A DNA stretch of 64,000 bases from Mycobacterium sp. D16Q14. Lineage in GTDB: Bacteria; Actinomycetota; Actinomycetes; Mycobacteriales; Mycobacteriaceae. Below the pieces are notes generated by a model. The model had not been told where the DNA came from. It worked only from the letters and a program-made list of their open reading frames with translations, and ran no database searches. The stretch's first letter is position 1, and the number at the start of each line of letters is the position of its first letter. Where the stretch lies: positions 248,001 to 312,000 of the forward strand of contig MAEX01000001.1 of assembly GCA_002013415.1 (NCBI GenBank), in the 5' to 3' direction. Below are positions 9,255 to 18,591 of this stretch, piece by piece. A program made the translations under genes and the position numbers.

Positions 9255-11147
9255 CTACGGCGTCACGATCGCGAAGTCCGGGTCCGGCTGATCGAGCACC
9301 GCCACCAACCGCGCGAATCCGGTTATGTCGCCCTCCACGGCGATCTCTCCCGAGGCGACCAGCTGTGCCGGGTCCTTGCCGTCCAACAGGACCTTGATGA
9401 GGGTTGGCCGAGTAAGGGTGAAAGTCACATCGGGCCGACTGATCCCCGCGGGCCGGTCATAGTGCACCAGCACGCCGTTGCGCAGCTCCACGCGGTGCAC
9501 GCGATCCTCGTCGGTGAACGCCCAATCGCCGACGAAACGCTCGTTCCACGCCTTGGGTCCGTTGATGCGCAACGAGAGCGCATCAAACACCTGATCCACC
9601 GTCAGCGCCGCCATCATGGTGGGCGAGCCGACGGCCATCGGGGTCCCGACGTTGCCATGCGACAGTTCGTACGCACCCATCAAATAGAAGTTGCGCCAGG
9701 TGGCGTTCTCCGCTCCATACCCAAGTTGTTCGAAACAGCTGGCCTGCAACGTCTTCGCGGCTTCATTGGCCGGATCGGCGAAGATCACGTAGTTGACCAC
9801 TTGGGCCACCCACCGATAGTCCCCTTGCTCAAAGGCGATGCGCGCCTTGCGTAGTACCTCCTCGGCGCCACCCATGAACTCCACGTGCCGTTGCGCGTTC
9901 GCGACGGGTGGATGTTCCCACAGGTGCGCCGGATTGCCGTCGAACCAGCCCATGTAGCGCTGATAGATCGCCTTGACGTTGTGGCTGACCGAGCCGTAGT
10001 AACCGCGCGCGTGCCAGGCCCCGGCGATCGCCGGGGGCAGCTGCAGCGTTTCGGCGATCTCGGAGCCCACCAGGCCCTGGTTGAGCCGGCGAAGCGTCTG
10101 ATCATGCAGGTAGGCATATAAATCACGCTGCAGGGCAAGGTATTCCACCAAACGCTCGGTCCCCCAGGTGGGCCAGTGGTGCGAGGCGAACACCACATCG
10201 GAGTCGCGGGCGTACAGGTTGATGGCCTCGGTGATGTACCGCGCCCAGACGTGCGGGTCGCGGACCAGCGCGCCGCGCAATGTCAGCAGATTGTGCAGGG
10301 TGTGGGTGGCGTTCTCGGCCATGCAGAGCGCGCGGCGCTCTGGGAAGTGAAAGTTCATCTCCGCGGGCGCCTCGGTACCCGGCGTCAGTTGGAAGACCAT
10401 GCGCACCCCGTCGACGGTCTCTTCCTGCCCGGTGTGGGTGATATCGAGAGTCGGCGGGATCAGCGTGACGGTGCCGATGGAGTTGGTTTGGCCAAGACCA
10501 GCTCCCACCTGCCCGAGCGGCCCCCTCGGCAAGACGGCGCCGTACATGTACACGGCGCGGCGCGCCATCGCGGTTCCCGCGTAAACGTTCTCCGCCACCG
10601 CGTGTTCCAGAAATCCCGCCGGGGCCAGGACCGGGCAATGACCCGCCGCGACGTCCTCCTCGCTCACGACTCCCAGCGCACCCCCGAAATGGTCGGCGTG
10701 GGAATGTGTGTAGATCAGCCCGGTCACCGGGCGGTCGCCGCGATGACTCCGGTAGAGCGCCAACGCGGCCGCGGCGGTCTCGGCGGATACCAGCGGGTCG
10801 ATCACGATGACCCCGCGTTCCCCCTCGACGAGCGTCATATTGGAGATGTCGAGGCCCCGGACTTGGTAGATGCCCTCGGTGACGTAGTACAGCCCCTGTC
10901 TGATGTTCAGCCCGCACTGCCGCCACAGACTCGGGTGCACCGAGGCCGGGCAGGATCCCCGCAGGAATCCATAGGAGTCGTTGTCCCACACAACCTTCCC
11001 GGAGGCGTCTGTCACCACACCGGGCTCTAGCGCAGCGATGAACCCCCGGTCGGCGTCGTCCTGATCCGCCGTATTGGCGAACGGGAGTTCCGGCACGGCA
11101 GCCGCGTTCTGTTCGATGATGCGCGAGGTGGGCTGGGTTTGCTCCAT
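9255..11147 (-). CDS. Alkyl/aryl sulfatase, SdsA1-type metallo-beta-lactamase family
   Basis: Protein of 630 residues. The metallo-beta-lactamase motif THSHADHFGG supplies the binuclear zinc ligands. The later segments match the SdsA1 plan: a dimerisation region (PPAIAGAWHARGYYGSVSHNVKAIYQRYMGWFDG) and a C-terminal SCP2-like lipid-binding domain (from about residue 510: MMAALTVDQVFDALSLRINGPKAW). Such enzymes hydrolyse primary alkyl sulfates such as dodecyl sulfate, giving detergent resistance and sulfur or carbon supply. No obvious Sec signal is present. An AraC regulator follows in the same orientation. Confidence 0.9.
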   Translation of the reverse strand: MEQTQPTSRIIEQNAAAVPELPFANTADQDDADRGFIAALEPGVVTDASGKVVWDNDSYGFLRGSCPASVHPSLWRQCGLNIRQGLYYVTEGIYQVRGLDISNMTLVEGERGVIVIDPLVSAETAAAALALYRSHRGDRPVTGLIYTHSHADHFGGALGVVSEEDVAAGHCPVLAPAGFLEHAVAENVYAGTAMARRAVYMYGAVLPRGPLGQVGAGLGQTNSIGTVTLIPPTLDITHTGQEETVDGVRMVFQLTPGTEAPAEMNFHFPERRALCMAENATHTLHNLLTLRGALVRDPHVWARYITEAINLYARDSDVVFASHHWPTWGTERLVEYLALQRDLYAYLHDQTLRRLNQGLVGSEIAETLQLPPAIAGAWHARGYYGSVSHNVKAIYQRYMGWFDGNPAHLWEHPPVANAQRHVEFMGGAEEVLRKARIAFEQGDYRWVAQVVNYVIFADPANEAAKTLQASCFEQLGYGAENATWRNFYLMGAYELSHGNVGTPMAVGSPTMMAALTVDQVFDALSLRINGPKAWNERFVGDWAFTDEDRVHRVELRNGVLVHYDRPAGISRPDVTFTLTRPTLIKVLLDGKDPAQLVASGEIAVEGDITGFARLVAVLDQPDPDFAIVTP

Positions 11148-11237
11148 ATCGCGATAGTACCCACGGGCCCGGCCAAGCGAACGCGAAAGCCGTTATCCCT
11201 CAAACGAGTTCATCCGAGGCAACCGCTGTCACCAAAA

Positions 11238-11627
11238 TCAGTCCAGGTCCACCCGAATGGTCAACAGTTCGGTGCCCACCGCACGGACCACCGCACTGTT
11301 GGCCGTCGGCAGCTGCTGCAACCTGGCCCGGGCGTCGTCATCGGGCAGCAGGTGTGCGGTGCCGGTGCGCCACTGGTCGCGGATGCGCAGGCGTACCGCG
11401 GGGTTTGCTTTGATGTTGCGCACGTAGTCGGAGTGCTCGCCGTGCTCGGACACCAGCCAGAACTGGTTGCCGACGAGGCGTCCGCCTATCGCGGTGCGCC
11501 GCGGCTGTCCCGACGTGCGACCCGTGGTTTCCAGCTGCACGACCGGCAGCCGTCGCCCCACCGGGTTGACGAGGTACCGCTGCACGTTGTGCACCACCAG
11601 CCGCTTGATGGAGTTGAAATCAGCCAC
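11238..11627 (-). CDS. Deazaflavin (F420)-dependent nitroreductase-like protein, DDN family
   Basis: About 129 residues from GTG at 11627. The sequence has the split-barrel pattern of the DDN/DUF385 family: LETTGRTSGQPRRTAIGG, then FWLVSEHGEHSDYVRNIKANPAVRLRI, and a C-terminal hydrophobic strand. Members use F420H2 to reduce quinones or other acceptors near the membrane. Synthesis of F420 is represented by fbiC in the same window. The open frame continues upstream of the GTG but over non-coding DNA and the typA end. The substrate is not predictable. Confidence 0.85.
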   Translation of the reverse strand: MADFNSIKRLVVHNVQRYLVNPVGRRLPVVQLETTGRTSGQPRRTAIGGRLVGNQFWLVSEHGEHSDYVRNIKANPAVRLRIRDQWRTGTAHLLPDDDARARLQQLPTANSAVVRAVGTELLTIRVDLD

Positions 11628-11740
11628 GCCACGCAGTGTGCTCCGATTTCGCCCGTGATGCGAGGTGAGCCGTCGATATCCGCCACCTTCACGCAAGCGA
11701 GCGTCAGAGCGGGTCGAGGCGTGCCTTGGGCAGGCAGAAC

Positions 11741-13645
11741 CTAGCTGTTGTTGGCAGCTGCCTTCGCGCGTGAGCGATTGCGCGCACGAGTGTTGGCATC
11801 CAGGTCGACCTTGCGCACGCGGACGATTTCCGGTGTCACCTCGACACATTCGTCGGCCGCACAGAACTCCATGGCCTGCTCGAGGTCGAGCTCGATCGGC
11901 CGTGCCAGGGTCTCCATGACATCGGCGGTCGACGAACGCATGTTGGTCAGTTTCTTCTCACGGGTGACGTTGACATCGAGGTCCTCGGCACGCGGGTTGA
12001 TCCCGACGACCTGGCCCTCATAGGTGTCCTCGCCCGGCTCTACGAAGAACTGTCCACGGTCGGCGAGCTGGATCATGGCGAACGGGGTGATGCTGCCGGT
12101 CCGGTCGGACACGAGTGATCCGGTATGCCGTGCGCGGATCTCGCCCGCCCATGGGCGGTAACCCTCGAAGACCGCGTTCGCGATGCCGGTGCCGCGGGTC
12201 AGCGTCAGGAAGTCGGTGCGGAATCCGATGAGGCCACGCGAAGGCACGATGAAGTCCATACGGACCCATCCCGCGGCGTGGTTGGCCATCTCCTCCATGC
12301 GTCCCTTGCGGGCGGCCATCAGCTGGGTGATGGCTCCGACGAATTCCTCGGGACAGTCGATGGTCATGGCCTCGAACGGCTCATGCAGCTTGCCGTCGAT
12401 CTGCCGGGTGACCACCTGTGGCTTTCCGACGGTCAGTTCGAAACCCTCACGGCGCATCTGCTCGACGAGGATGGCCAGCGCCAGCTCACCTCGGCCCTGC
12501 ACCTCCCAGGCGTCGGGACGGCCGATATCGACGACCTTGATCGATACGTTGCCGACGAGCTCGGAGTCCAGCCGCGACTTGACCATGCGTGCGGTCAGCT
12601 TGTGTCCCGACACCTTGCCCGCCAGCGGCGAGCTGTTGGTGCCGATGGTCACCGAGATCGCGGGCTCATCAACGGTGATCCGTGGCAGCGCGTGGGCGTG
12701 CTCGGGATCTGCCAGCGTGTCGCCGATCATGATCTCGGACATCCCGGCGACGGCGACGATGTCGCCGGCGACTGCCTCCTCCGTGGGGCTGCGATCGACA
12801 CCCTCGGTGGCGAGCAGCTCGGTGATCTTCGAGCTGGTGATAACGGGGTGGCCGTCGACTTCGCGCATCCACGCGATCTGCTGCCCCTTGCGGATCCGTC
12901 CGTTGTAGATGCGGATCAGCGCGAGCCGGCCCAGGAATGCCGAGGCGTCGAGGTTGGTGACCAACGCCTGTAAGGGGGCCTCAGCGTCGCCCTTGGGCGG
13001 CGGGATGTGCTCAAGGAGGACATCGAAGAGCGGGTCGAGGTTGTCGCCCTCGGGAATCTCGCCGTTGGCGGGCTCGACAGTGCTGGCCACACCGGCGCGA
13101 CCCGAGGCGTACAGCGTCGGTAGCCCGAGCGCGTCCTCGGCGGCCTTCTGTGCCTCCTCGTCCAGGTCCGAGGCGACGTCGAGCAACAAGTCGTGGCTGT
13201 CGGAGACCACCTCGGCGATGCGGGCATCGGGCCGGTCGGTCTTGTTGACCACCAGGATCACCGGCAGGTGCGCGCCGAGAGCCTTGCGCAGCACGAAACG
13301 GGTCTGCGGCAGGGGCCCCTCGGAGGCGTCAACCAGCAGCAGCACTCCGTCGACCATCGACAGTCCGCGCTCGACCTCGCCACCGAAGTCCGCGTGGCCG
13401 GGGGTGTCGATGACGTTGATGACCGTCATCGTGCCGTCCGCGTGGTGCCGGTGCACCGCGGTGTTCTTGGCCAGGATGGTGATGCCCTTTTCCTTCTCCA
13501 GATCACCGGAGTCCATCAGGCGCTCGACGGCGTCATCACCTCGGTGCGTGAGCGCACCCGATTGCTTGAGCATCGCGTCGACCAGGGTTGTCTTGCCGTG
13601 GTCGACGTGCGCAACAATGGCTACGTTCCGGAAACTGTGGGTCAC
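11741..13645 (-). CDS. typA: Ribosome-associated GTPase TypA/BipA
   Basis: Translational GTPase of about 634 residues. G motifs are AHVDHGKTTLVD (G1), GITI (G2), DTPGHADFGGEVER (G3) and VVNKTDRPDAR (G4), followed by EF-G-like domains and the BipA-specific C-terminal domain. It binds 70S ribosomes and is needed for growth and assembly under stress. I use GTG at 13645 (VTHSFRNVAIV); a TTG at 13654 adds three residues. In M. tuberculosis, narGHJI lies between mutT2 and typA as I recall; here only a 55-aa gene separates them. Confidence 0.95.
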   Translation of the reverse strand: MTHSFRNVAIVAHVDHGKTTLVDAMLKQSGALTHRGDDAVERLMDSGDLEKEKGITILAKNTAVHRHHADGTMTVINVIDTPGHADFGGEVERGLSMVDGVLLLVDASEGPLPQTRFVLRKALGAHLPVILVVNKTDRPDARIAEVVSDSHDLLLDVASDLDEEAQKAAEDALGLPTLYASGRAGVASTVEPANGEIPEGDNLDPLFDVLLEHIPPPKGDAEAPLQALVTNLDASAFLGRLALIRIYNGRIRKGQQIAWMREVDGHPVITSSKITELLATEGVDRSPTEEAVAGDIVAVAGMSEIMIGDTLADPEHAHALPRITVDEPAISVTIGTNSSPLAGKVSGHKLTARMVKSRLDSELVGNVSIKVVDIGRPDAWEVQGRGELALAILVEQMRREGFELTVGKPQVVTRQIDGKLHEPFEAMTIDCPEEFVGAITQLMAARKGRMEEMANHAAGWVRMDFIVPSRGLIGFRTDFLTLTRGTGIANAVFEGYRPWAGEIRARHTGSLVSDRTGSITPFAMIQLADRGQFFVEPGEDTYEGQVVGINPRAEDLDVNVTREKKLTNMRSSTADVMETLARPIELDLEQAMEFCAADECVEVTPEIVRVRKVDLDANTRARNRSRAKAAANNS

Positions 13646-13762
13646 GTCTGCCAATTCTGGCAGTGAAACCCCCAGTTCACGAAACTGGCGTTATCCCGTG
13701 TGACGCCCGACATAGCCCAAACACAGCCCCAGAGACATTTAAGACCCAGAAGTAGGACCCCA

Positions 13763-13930
13763 GTGAAGGCCAGCAAGGTCGCCCGGCTCAAGCCCAAGAA
13801 GAAGTGCTGTAAGAGCAAACCACGCTGCATGAAGTGCCCGCTTGTCGTGCACAAGATGCAAAAGGCCGAGCAGCACGGACTCTCCGAGAAGGAGCTGAAG
13901 AAGCTGCTACACCGGGCGCGCGCCCACTAG
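13763..13930 (+). CDS. Small basic Cys-rich protein (55 aa)
   Basis: Starts at GTG 13763 behind TAGGACCCC and encodes 55 residues, highly basic, with the cluster KKKCCKSKPRCMKCP near residues 12-26. Four cysteines in C-C-x5-C-x2-C spacing suggest zinc or nucleic-acid binding. The remainder is a charged helix ending [14 protein letters not shown] recall similar short proteins in many actinobacteria but no function. It is divergent from typA and its 3' end overlaps the convergent mutT2 gene by 24 bases. Confidence 0.7.
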   Translation: MKASKVARLKPKKKCCKSKPRCMKCPLVVHKMQKAEQHGLSEKELKKLLHRARAH

Positions 13931-14308
13931 CGCCGCCCGCAACGCGGGGACCCATCCCCCGTCCGCGGGGACCCATTCCACCGTGTCGAGTTCGTCGGCG
14001 GTGACCCAGCGCAATGCCAGATGCTCGTGCGGATGAGGGGTGCCTGGGAGATGCGGGTCCAGCCGCGCGCGGTAGGCGCGTAGCACCAGATTCCCGACGA
14101 CGACGTCCTCACCGATGCGGGTATCAACCTCGACATCGATCCCGAGTTCCTCGCGTAGCTCCCGTGCAAGCGCCTGCGGCTCTGATTCGCCCTCGGCGAC
14201 CTTGCCACCCGGAAGCTCCCACTGTCCGGCGAGCTCGGCGGGCTTAGCACGCTGCGCGATGAGCAGCTTGTCCCCGTCGATCACCGCGCCCGCGACCACT
14301 ATCGCCAT
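13907..14308 (-). CDS. mutT2: Nudix hydrolase MutT2
   Basis: Protein of 133 residues with a complete Nudix box, [24 protein letters not shown], beginning near residue 34. MutT2-type enzymes sanitise nucleotide pools (8-oxo-dGTP, 5-methyl-CTP and dCTP have been reported for mycobacterial MutT2). Start ATG at 14308. The gene is divergent from the pterin dehydratase gene with a 26-base gap, the arrangement I recall for Rv1160/Rv1159A. Its 3' end overlaps the small Cys-rich gene on the other strand. Confidence 0.9.
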   Translation of the reverse strand: MAIVVAGAVIDGDKLLIAQRAKPAELAGQWELPGGKVAEGESEPQALARELREELGIDVEVDTRIGEDVVVGNLVLRAYRARLDPHLPGTPHPHEHLALRWVTADELDTVEWVPADGGWVPALRAALVGARPV

Positions 14309-14334
14309 GGTGGTCGACGCTATACGTTGAGTTC

Positions 14335-14619
14335 ATGGCCCTGCTCACCGACGACCAGATCAACGCGGCGCTCTCGGGGCTTCCCGGGTGGACACGCGAG
14401 GGTGATTCCCTGCGCCGTGCCGTCAAGTTCAACACCTTCCTGGACGGAATCGACGCCGTGCGTCGCATCGCCGAGCACGCGGAATCCGTCGACCATCATC
14501 CCGATATCGATATCCGATGGCGCACAGTGACCTTCGTGCTATCCACCCACTCCGAGGGCGGCATCACCGAAAAGGACGTCGCACTGGCGCAGGCGATCAA
14601 CTCACAGGCGGGCATCTAG
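14335..14619 (+). CDS. 4a-hydroxytetrahydrobiopterin (pterin-4-alpha-carbinolamine) dehydratase family
   Basis: Protein of 94 residues with the family signature [15 protein letters not shown], which carries the catalytic histidines, and the [15 protein letters not shown]-terminal helix. It dehydrates 4a-hydroxy-pterins; its role in mycobacteria, which lack obvious aromatic hydroxylases, is unclear. Starts at ATG 14335, divergent from mutT2. The 158 bases that follow hold no gene that I can see. Confidence 0.9.
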   Translation: MALLTDDQINAALSGLPGWTREGDSLRRAVKFNTFLDGIDAVRRIAEHAESVDHHPDIDIRWRTVTFVLSTHSEGGITEKDVALAQAINSQAGI

Positions 14620-14777
14620 GGAGGTTCGAGAGCAGCGCGACGGTCTCAACACCACATGCAGGCCCCGCCCGCCTCTATGGCGACAAATGTGCTGTAGTCC
14701 CCGCGCACTGCCCACGTCGTCGCATAGCGGCGGGCAACAGCACCATGGTTTCCGGGCAACCGCAACGCGATCAGGCG

Positions 14778-15677
14778 TCACAGGATCGCGGTGACGTTCC
14801 CGTGCCGCATCACCCTGTCCTCACAGTGCCAGGCCACGGCACGCGATAACACCAGACGTTCCACATCGGATCCGAGCCGCACCAGATCCTCGACCGTGTG
14901 CGTGTGATCGACGCGGATCACATCCTGTTCGATGATCGGCCCCTCGTCCAGCTCCGCTGTCACGTAATGCGCTGTGGCACCGATCATTTTGACGCCACGT
15001 TCCCGCGCACGGCGGTACGGCATCGCGCCGGTGAACGCAGGCAGGAACGAATGGTGGATGTTGATCAGCGGACAGTCGATCTCGTTGAGAAACTCCGGCG
15101 ACAGAATCTGCATGTAGCGGGCCAGGACCACCAGGTCGACGTTTCCCTGCAGCAGTTCGAGCTGCTTGCGTTCGGCTTCGGCACGGTTCTCCCGAGTCGC
15201 GGGGATGTGCACGAACGGCAACCCGAACGAGCGCACCTGCTCGGCAAGGTCGGGATGGTTCGAGATCACCATCGCGATCGACATGTCGAGCTCACCGCGA
15301 CGGTTGCGCCACAGCAGATCCAGCAGACAGTGATCCGTTTGCGAGACCATGATCGCCACTCGCTTGGGTTTGGCGGCCTCGCTGAATCGGTACTGAATGT
15401 CGAATTCCTCAGCGATGGAGGCGAACTTGCTCTCCAGATCCTCCCGCGCGGCGGCGAGCCCCGAACGGTGGAACACAGTGCGCTGCATGAACCAGCCGCC
15501 CTGAGGTTCCGTCGAGTACTGCGCCAGCGAGATGATGCTCGCGCCGGCATCGGCCAGGAAGGCGCTGACAGCGGCCACCACGCCGATCCGATCCGGGCAT
15601 TGCAGCAGCAGTCTGCCGATGTCCTTGGAATGGAAGGCGTCTGACGATCCGGTGGGGTGCATACCTTGGGGAAACAT
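14778..15677 (-). CDS. purU: Formyltetrahydrofolate deformylase
   Basis: Hydrolyses 10-formyl-THF to formate and THF, balancing one-carbon pools. Of 299 residues, about 20-95 form an ACT domain (LLLQCPDRIGVVAAVSAFLADAGA) and the rest a formyltransferase-like domain with INIHHSFLPAF and ATAHYVTAELDEGPIIEQD, which contain the catalytic Asn-His and Asp. The first ATG (15677) is two bases after the SDR stop, and a second ATG five codons on is possible. Cotranscribed with the SDR gene upstream. Confidence 0.93.
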   Translation of the reverse strand: MFPQGMHPTGSSDAFHSKDIGRLLLQCPDRIGVVAAVSAFLADAGASIISLAQYSTEPQGGWFMQRTVFHRSGLAAAREDLESKFASIAEEFDIQYRFSEAAKPKRVAIMVSQTDHCLLDLLWRNRRGELDMSIAMVISNHPDLAEQVRSFGLPFVHIPATRENRAEAERKQLELLQGNVDLVVLARYMQILSPEFLNEIDCPLINIHHSFLPAFTGAMPYRRARERGVKMIGATAHYVTAELDEGPIIEQDVIRVDHTHTVEDLVRLGSDVERLVLSRAVAWHCEDRVMRHGNVTAIL

Positions 15678-15679
15678 GC

Positions 15680-16486
15680 TTATCGCACCTTCAGCCCGTG
15701 CATGCGCGCCAGAAACTTGAGGAACAGCCCGGCGGGCAGCAGGCGCTGTGCGGCCATGATGAGTGGAGCGTTATTGCCCTTGGCATACAAGGGCTTTGGA
15801 TTCGGATTCAGTGCCACGTCAACAACCAGGCGAGCCAAATCGTCGGAAGCCATACCGTGCTGCTCCCTCGCGGCCATCGCCGCATCGACAGTCTGGAACG
15901 CATCGCGGTATACGGATCCCCCGGGCACGATGCGGTTGCGCCGCGTTTCGATTCCGGTCGCGATGACGCCGGGTTCCACGGTGCTCACGGTGATCCCGAA
16001 CGGCGCCACCTCGTGACGCAGGCAGTCGGCAACGGTGTGCAGCGCCGACTTCGCCGAGCTATAGGTCGATCGGAACGGGACATGCAGGGTGCCCGCCATC
16101 GATCCCACCATCACGATGGCGCCGCGGCGCCGTTCCCTCATTCCCGGCAGCACTGCCTTGGTCAGGGCAACGGGTCCAAAAACATTGGTGTTGTACAGCT
16201 TCTCGAAATCATCGATGGAGACATCTTCCAGCGCACCGATCTGACTCTCTCCGGCGTTGTTGACCAGAATGTCCACCTCGCCCGCCTGCGCGACACATTC
16301 GGCGACGCTCGCCTTGTCGGTTTGATCGAGCCGCAGATATTGCACCCCGGCGATGCGGTGGGCGACGGTGTCCGGATTGCGACTGGTGCCGAAGACGCGG
16401 TGCCCGCGCTCGGCGAAGATCCGGGCCGCGCTTGCGCCGATCCCGCTGGAAGCACCGGTGACCAGGACGGTCCAATGTTCAGACAT
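15680..16486 (-). CDS. Short-chain dehydrogenase/reductase
   Basis: Classical SDR of 268 residues: cofactor motif TGASSGIG near residue 11, structural NNAG, catalytic Ser in GSMAG and the YSSAK Tyr-Lys pair. The Arg in TSRNP after strand 2 favours NADP(H). The substrate is unknown. It is separated by two bases from purU and by 45 from pimE, all on the minus strand, so cotranscription is likely. I recall no SDR or purU between pimE and the pterin dehydratase in M. tuberculosis, so the pair may be an insertion or a rearrangement. Confidence 0.88.
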   Translation of the reverse strand: MSEHWTVLVTGASSGIGASAARIFAERGHRVFGTSRNPDTVAHRIAGVQYLRLDQTDKASVAECVAQAGEVDILVNNAGESQIGALEDVSIDDFEKLYNTNVFGPVALTKAVLPGMRERRRGAIVMVGSMAGTLHVPFRSTYSSAKSALHTVADCLRHEVAPFGITVSTVEPGVIATGIETRRNRIVPGGSVYRDAFQTVDAAMAAREQHGMASDDLARLVVDVALNPNPKPLYAKGNNAPLIMAAQRLLPAGLFLKFLARMHGLKVR

Positions 16487-16531
16487 GGCGCCACGCTAGC
16501 CGACCGCCCACCGCGCGCCGCAACGTGCTGA

Positions 16532-17800
16532 TCAGTGGTTGGCGGGGCGACGAGTTCGCCAGCCCGTCACCGCCATCCAGCTGAGCGTCGCCATGGCCGC
16601 CACAATGTCCACCAACCCGGCCCAGGCCAGCGGCCACGGCCGGTCGATGCGCCAGATGTCGGGTTGAGCGAAGCTGAGCAACCAGGGCGCCCCGACCAAC
16701 AACAGCGCCAACCACCCGTATCCAAAGATCTTGGCGCCCAATTTTTCTCGCCACGGTCCGTGCAGTAGCCACACCATGAACGGAACCATCCACACCCAAT
16801 GGTGTGTCCACGAGATGGGCGAGATGAGCAGACCGAACATCTGCACCACACAGATCTGCCCCAACCTGTCGTCCACGGCCCGCCAGGCGAGGAAGGCCAG
16901 TACCGCGGTGACCAGGTAGGCCGCCAATACCAGCGCTCCAGACCCCGCATCGTGTCCGAGAACCCTGGAGATACCTCCCCGCCAGGACTGGTTGAACACG
17001 GTGGCGATCGGCCCGATCCGGTCCGGCTTACCCAACAGGTCGGTGAAGTAGTACCGCCCCTGCGCCCCGACCACGGCGACGCCGACCAACACCGTCAAGA
17101 CAAAAACCACGCCCGCCCAGAGGGCGGTCACCCATCGGCGCGCTCCCAGGAAGTAGAGCCCGGAAACCAACGGGGTCAGCTTCACTCCGCCGGCGAGACC
17201 CACCAGCGTTCCCGAGATCCACCAGCGTGACGAGGTCACCGCCAACAGGGTCAGCAGCATCAGCAGCACGTTGATCTGCCCATAGTCCAGCGTCGAGCGC
17301 ACGGGTTCGGTCCACATCGTGACCGCTGTCCACACGGCGGCCCCACGGGCGTCGTTGAATCCGAGCAACCGCTGACTGAGCCGAACCACCGCGTACAGCG
17401 CGGCGATGGTGCCCAGAATCCAGCACACGCCGAGCAGGGGGAACGGCAGCAGGTGCAGCGGCCAGAACACCACGGCCGCGAACGGCGGATAAGTGAAAGG
17501 AAGCGGGAAGTCGGGGGTCTTGTCGGGATACGTGAACTCGTAGAGATTGCCGTGCCCCAGGGTGGCGGGACCGCTGGCGTACACATGTAGATCCACAAGG
17601 TCGGCACCATGCGGAGTCAGGTATGCCCAGGCGATTCGTGCCGCGACGCTCAGCACGAGCAGCCACGGACCCCATTCCCGAACACGCCGCCACGCCGCCA
17701 CGCCGCGTGTCGGCACCAGCGGCTCGGCATCCGCCCTGGTCGACTCGGTACTCATCGGGGTTTCGATAACCTCACTCACTCGTTTTGGTAACGGTTCCAT
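16532..17800 (-). CDS. pimE: Polyprenol-phosphate-mannose-dependent alpha-(1,2)-mannosyltransferase PimE
   Basis: GT87-family (GT-C fold) membrane enzyme of 422 residues that adds alpha-1,2-mannose to Ac1/2PIM4 to begin higher PIMs. The catalytic aspartate should be in the first extracytoplasmic loop, in the segment [13 protein letters not shown]. About ten hydrophobic segments follow, with [19 protein letters not shown] and [17 protein letters not shown] typical of the family. Start ATG 17800; a second ATG 15 codons later (17755) is also plausible. Divergent from the Ala/Pro-rich secreted protein, as for Rv1159/Rv1158c. Confidence 0.92.
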   Translation of the reverse strand: MEPLPKRVSEVIETPMSTESTRADAEPLVPTRGVAAWRRVREWGPWLLVLSVAARIAWAYLTPHGADLVDLHVYASGPATLGHGNLYEFTYPDKTPDFPLPFTYPPFAAVVFWPLHLLPFPLLGVCWILGTIAALYAVVRLSQRLLGFNDARGAAVWTAVTMWTEPVRSTLDYGQINVLLMLLTLLAVTSSRWWISGTLVGLAGGVKLTPLVSGLYFLGARRWVTALWAGVVFVLTVLVGVAVVGAQGRYYFTDLLGKPDRIGPIATVFNQSWRGGISRVLGHDAGSGALVLAAYLVTAVLAFLAWRAVDDRLGQICVVQMFGLLISPISWTHHWVWMVPFMVWLLHGPWREKLGAKIFGYGWLALLLVGAPWLLSFAQPDIWRIDRPWPLAWAGLVDIVAAMATLSWMAVTGWRTRRPANH

Positions 17801-17896
17801 CTACGCCACACGCGTCACTTGAGTAACACGCGTAACGGATTACCTTGGGTTTTAACACCGGCAATCAGGTCTAGCGAAACAGCATTGGAGTTCAAT

Positions 17897-18562
17897 ATGT
17901 CACGGTTTATGTCCCGGTTCCCCAACGTCTTCGTGGGCGCGTCGATCGCGGCCTTCGCGTCAGCCGGCCTGGCGCTGGGCATGGCGTCGACCGCTGGCGC
18001 TGACCCCGTTCCGGGCCCCACTCCGAACCCGACCAACCCGGCCGCGCTCCTGGGCCAGGCCGCCGCGGGCTTCGGTAACGCTCCCGCTGCCGCCCCAGTG
18101 GCTCCCGCGGCACCCGCCGCGATCGCCGCCCCGGCACCTGCCCTACCGGCGATCACGCCTGCCGCTCCTGCCGTCGCACCGGCTCCCGGTGTGGCGCCCG
18201 CTGCCCCGGCCGCTCCGGCCGCACTGCCTCCGGCAGCCGCCCAGGCACTTACGCCCGCGGCAGCGCAGGCGCTGACACCCGCAGCCGCGCAGGCGCTGTC
18301 CCCGGCGTCGGTTCCCGCCACCAGCAACCTGCCCGGCGTTGGGCAGATCCCCGGCGCGGACGGTGTCACGCAGACCGTTGATCTGTGGGCCACCAACCTG
18401 CCTAAGCTGCTGCCCGCAGGTGTGCAGCAGACGCTGATTCCGCCGGCCCTGGTCAACGGAATCCCCGCCGCCGCGGCGGCTCCCGTCGCCGGGCTGCCCG
18501 CTGCCACCGCCCCCGGCGTTGGCATGGTCCCGTCGGCACCGATGTTCGCAGCGCTGCCGTAG
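17897..18562 (+). CDS. Ala/Pro-rich secreted protein, Rv1158c-like
   Basis: About 221 residues from ATG 17897, preceded by GGAG at 17887-17890. A signal peptide (FVGASIAAFASAGLALGM, cleavage near TAGA-DP) is followed by a low-complexity Ala/Pro region containing three copies of AAAQALTP, and a C-terminal half with LPGVGQIPGADGVTQTVDLWATNLPKLLP. Position next to pimE matches Rv1158c. The frame upstream of 17897 lacks a signal sequence. Function unknown; probably cell-envelope associated. Confidence 0.8.
   Translation: MSRFMSRFPNVFVGASIAAFASAGLALGMASTAGADPVPGPTPNPTNPAALLGQAAAGFGNAPAAAPVAPAAPAAIAAPAPALPAITPAAPAVAPAPGVAPAAPAAPAALPPAAAQALTPAAAQALTPAAAQALSPASVPATSNLPGVGQIPGADGVTQTVDLWATNLPKLLPAGVQQTLIPPALVNGIPAAAAAPVAGLPAATAPGVGMVPSAPMFAALP
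18230..18301 (+). repeat. Three tandem 24-bp units inside the Ala/Pro-rich gene
   Basis: Units at 18230-18253, 18254-18277 and 18278-18301 each encode P-A-A-A-Q-A-L-T/S. The DNA differs at synonymous positions, so the repeat is old. Unit number may vary between strains. Confidence 0.85.
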
Positions 18563-18591
18563 TTCACGACACAAGCAAGGCGGTCAGGGCG

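Noticed and set aside
17808..17833. Direct repeat ACACGCGT (17808 and 17826) between pimE and the Ala/Pro-rich gene
   Set aside because: Only 8 bases in GC-rich DNA; it could be chance.
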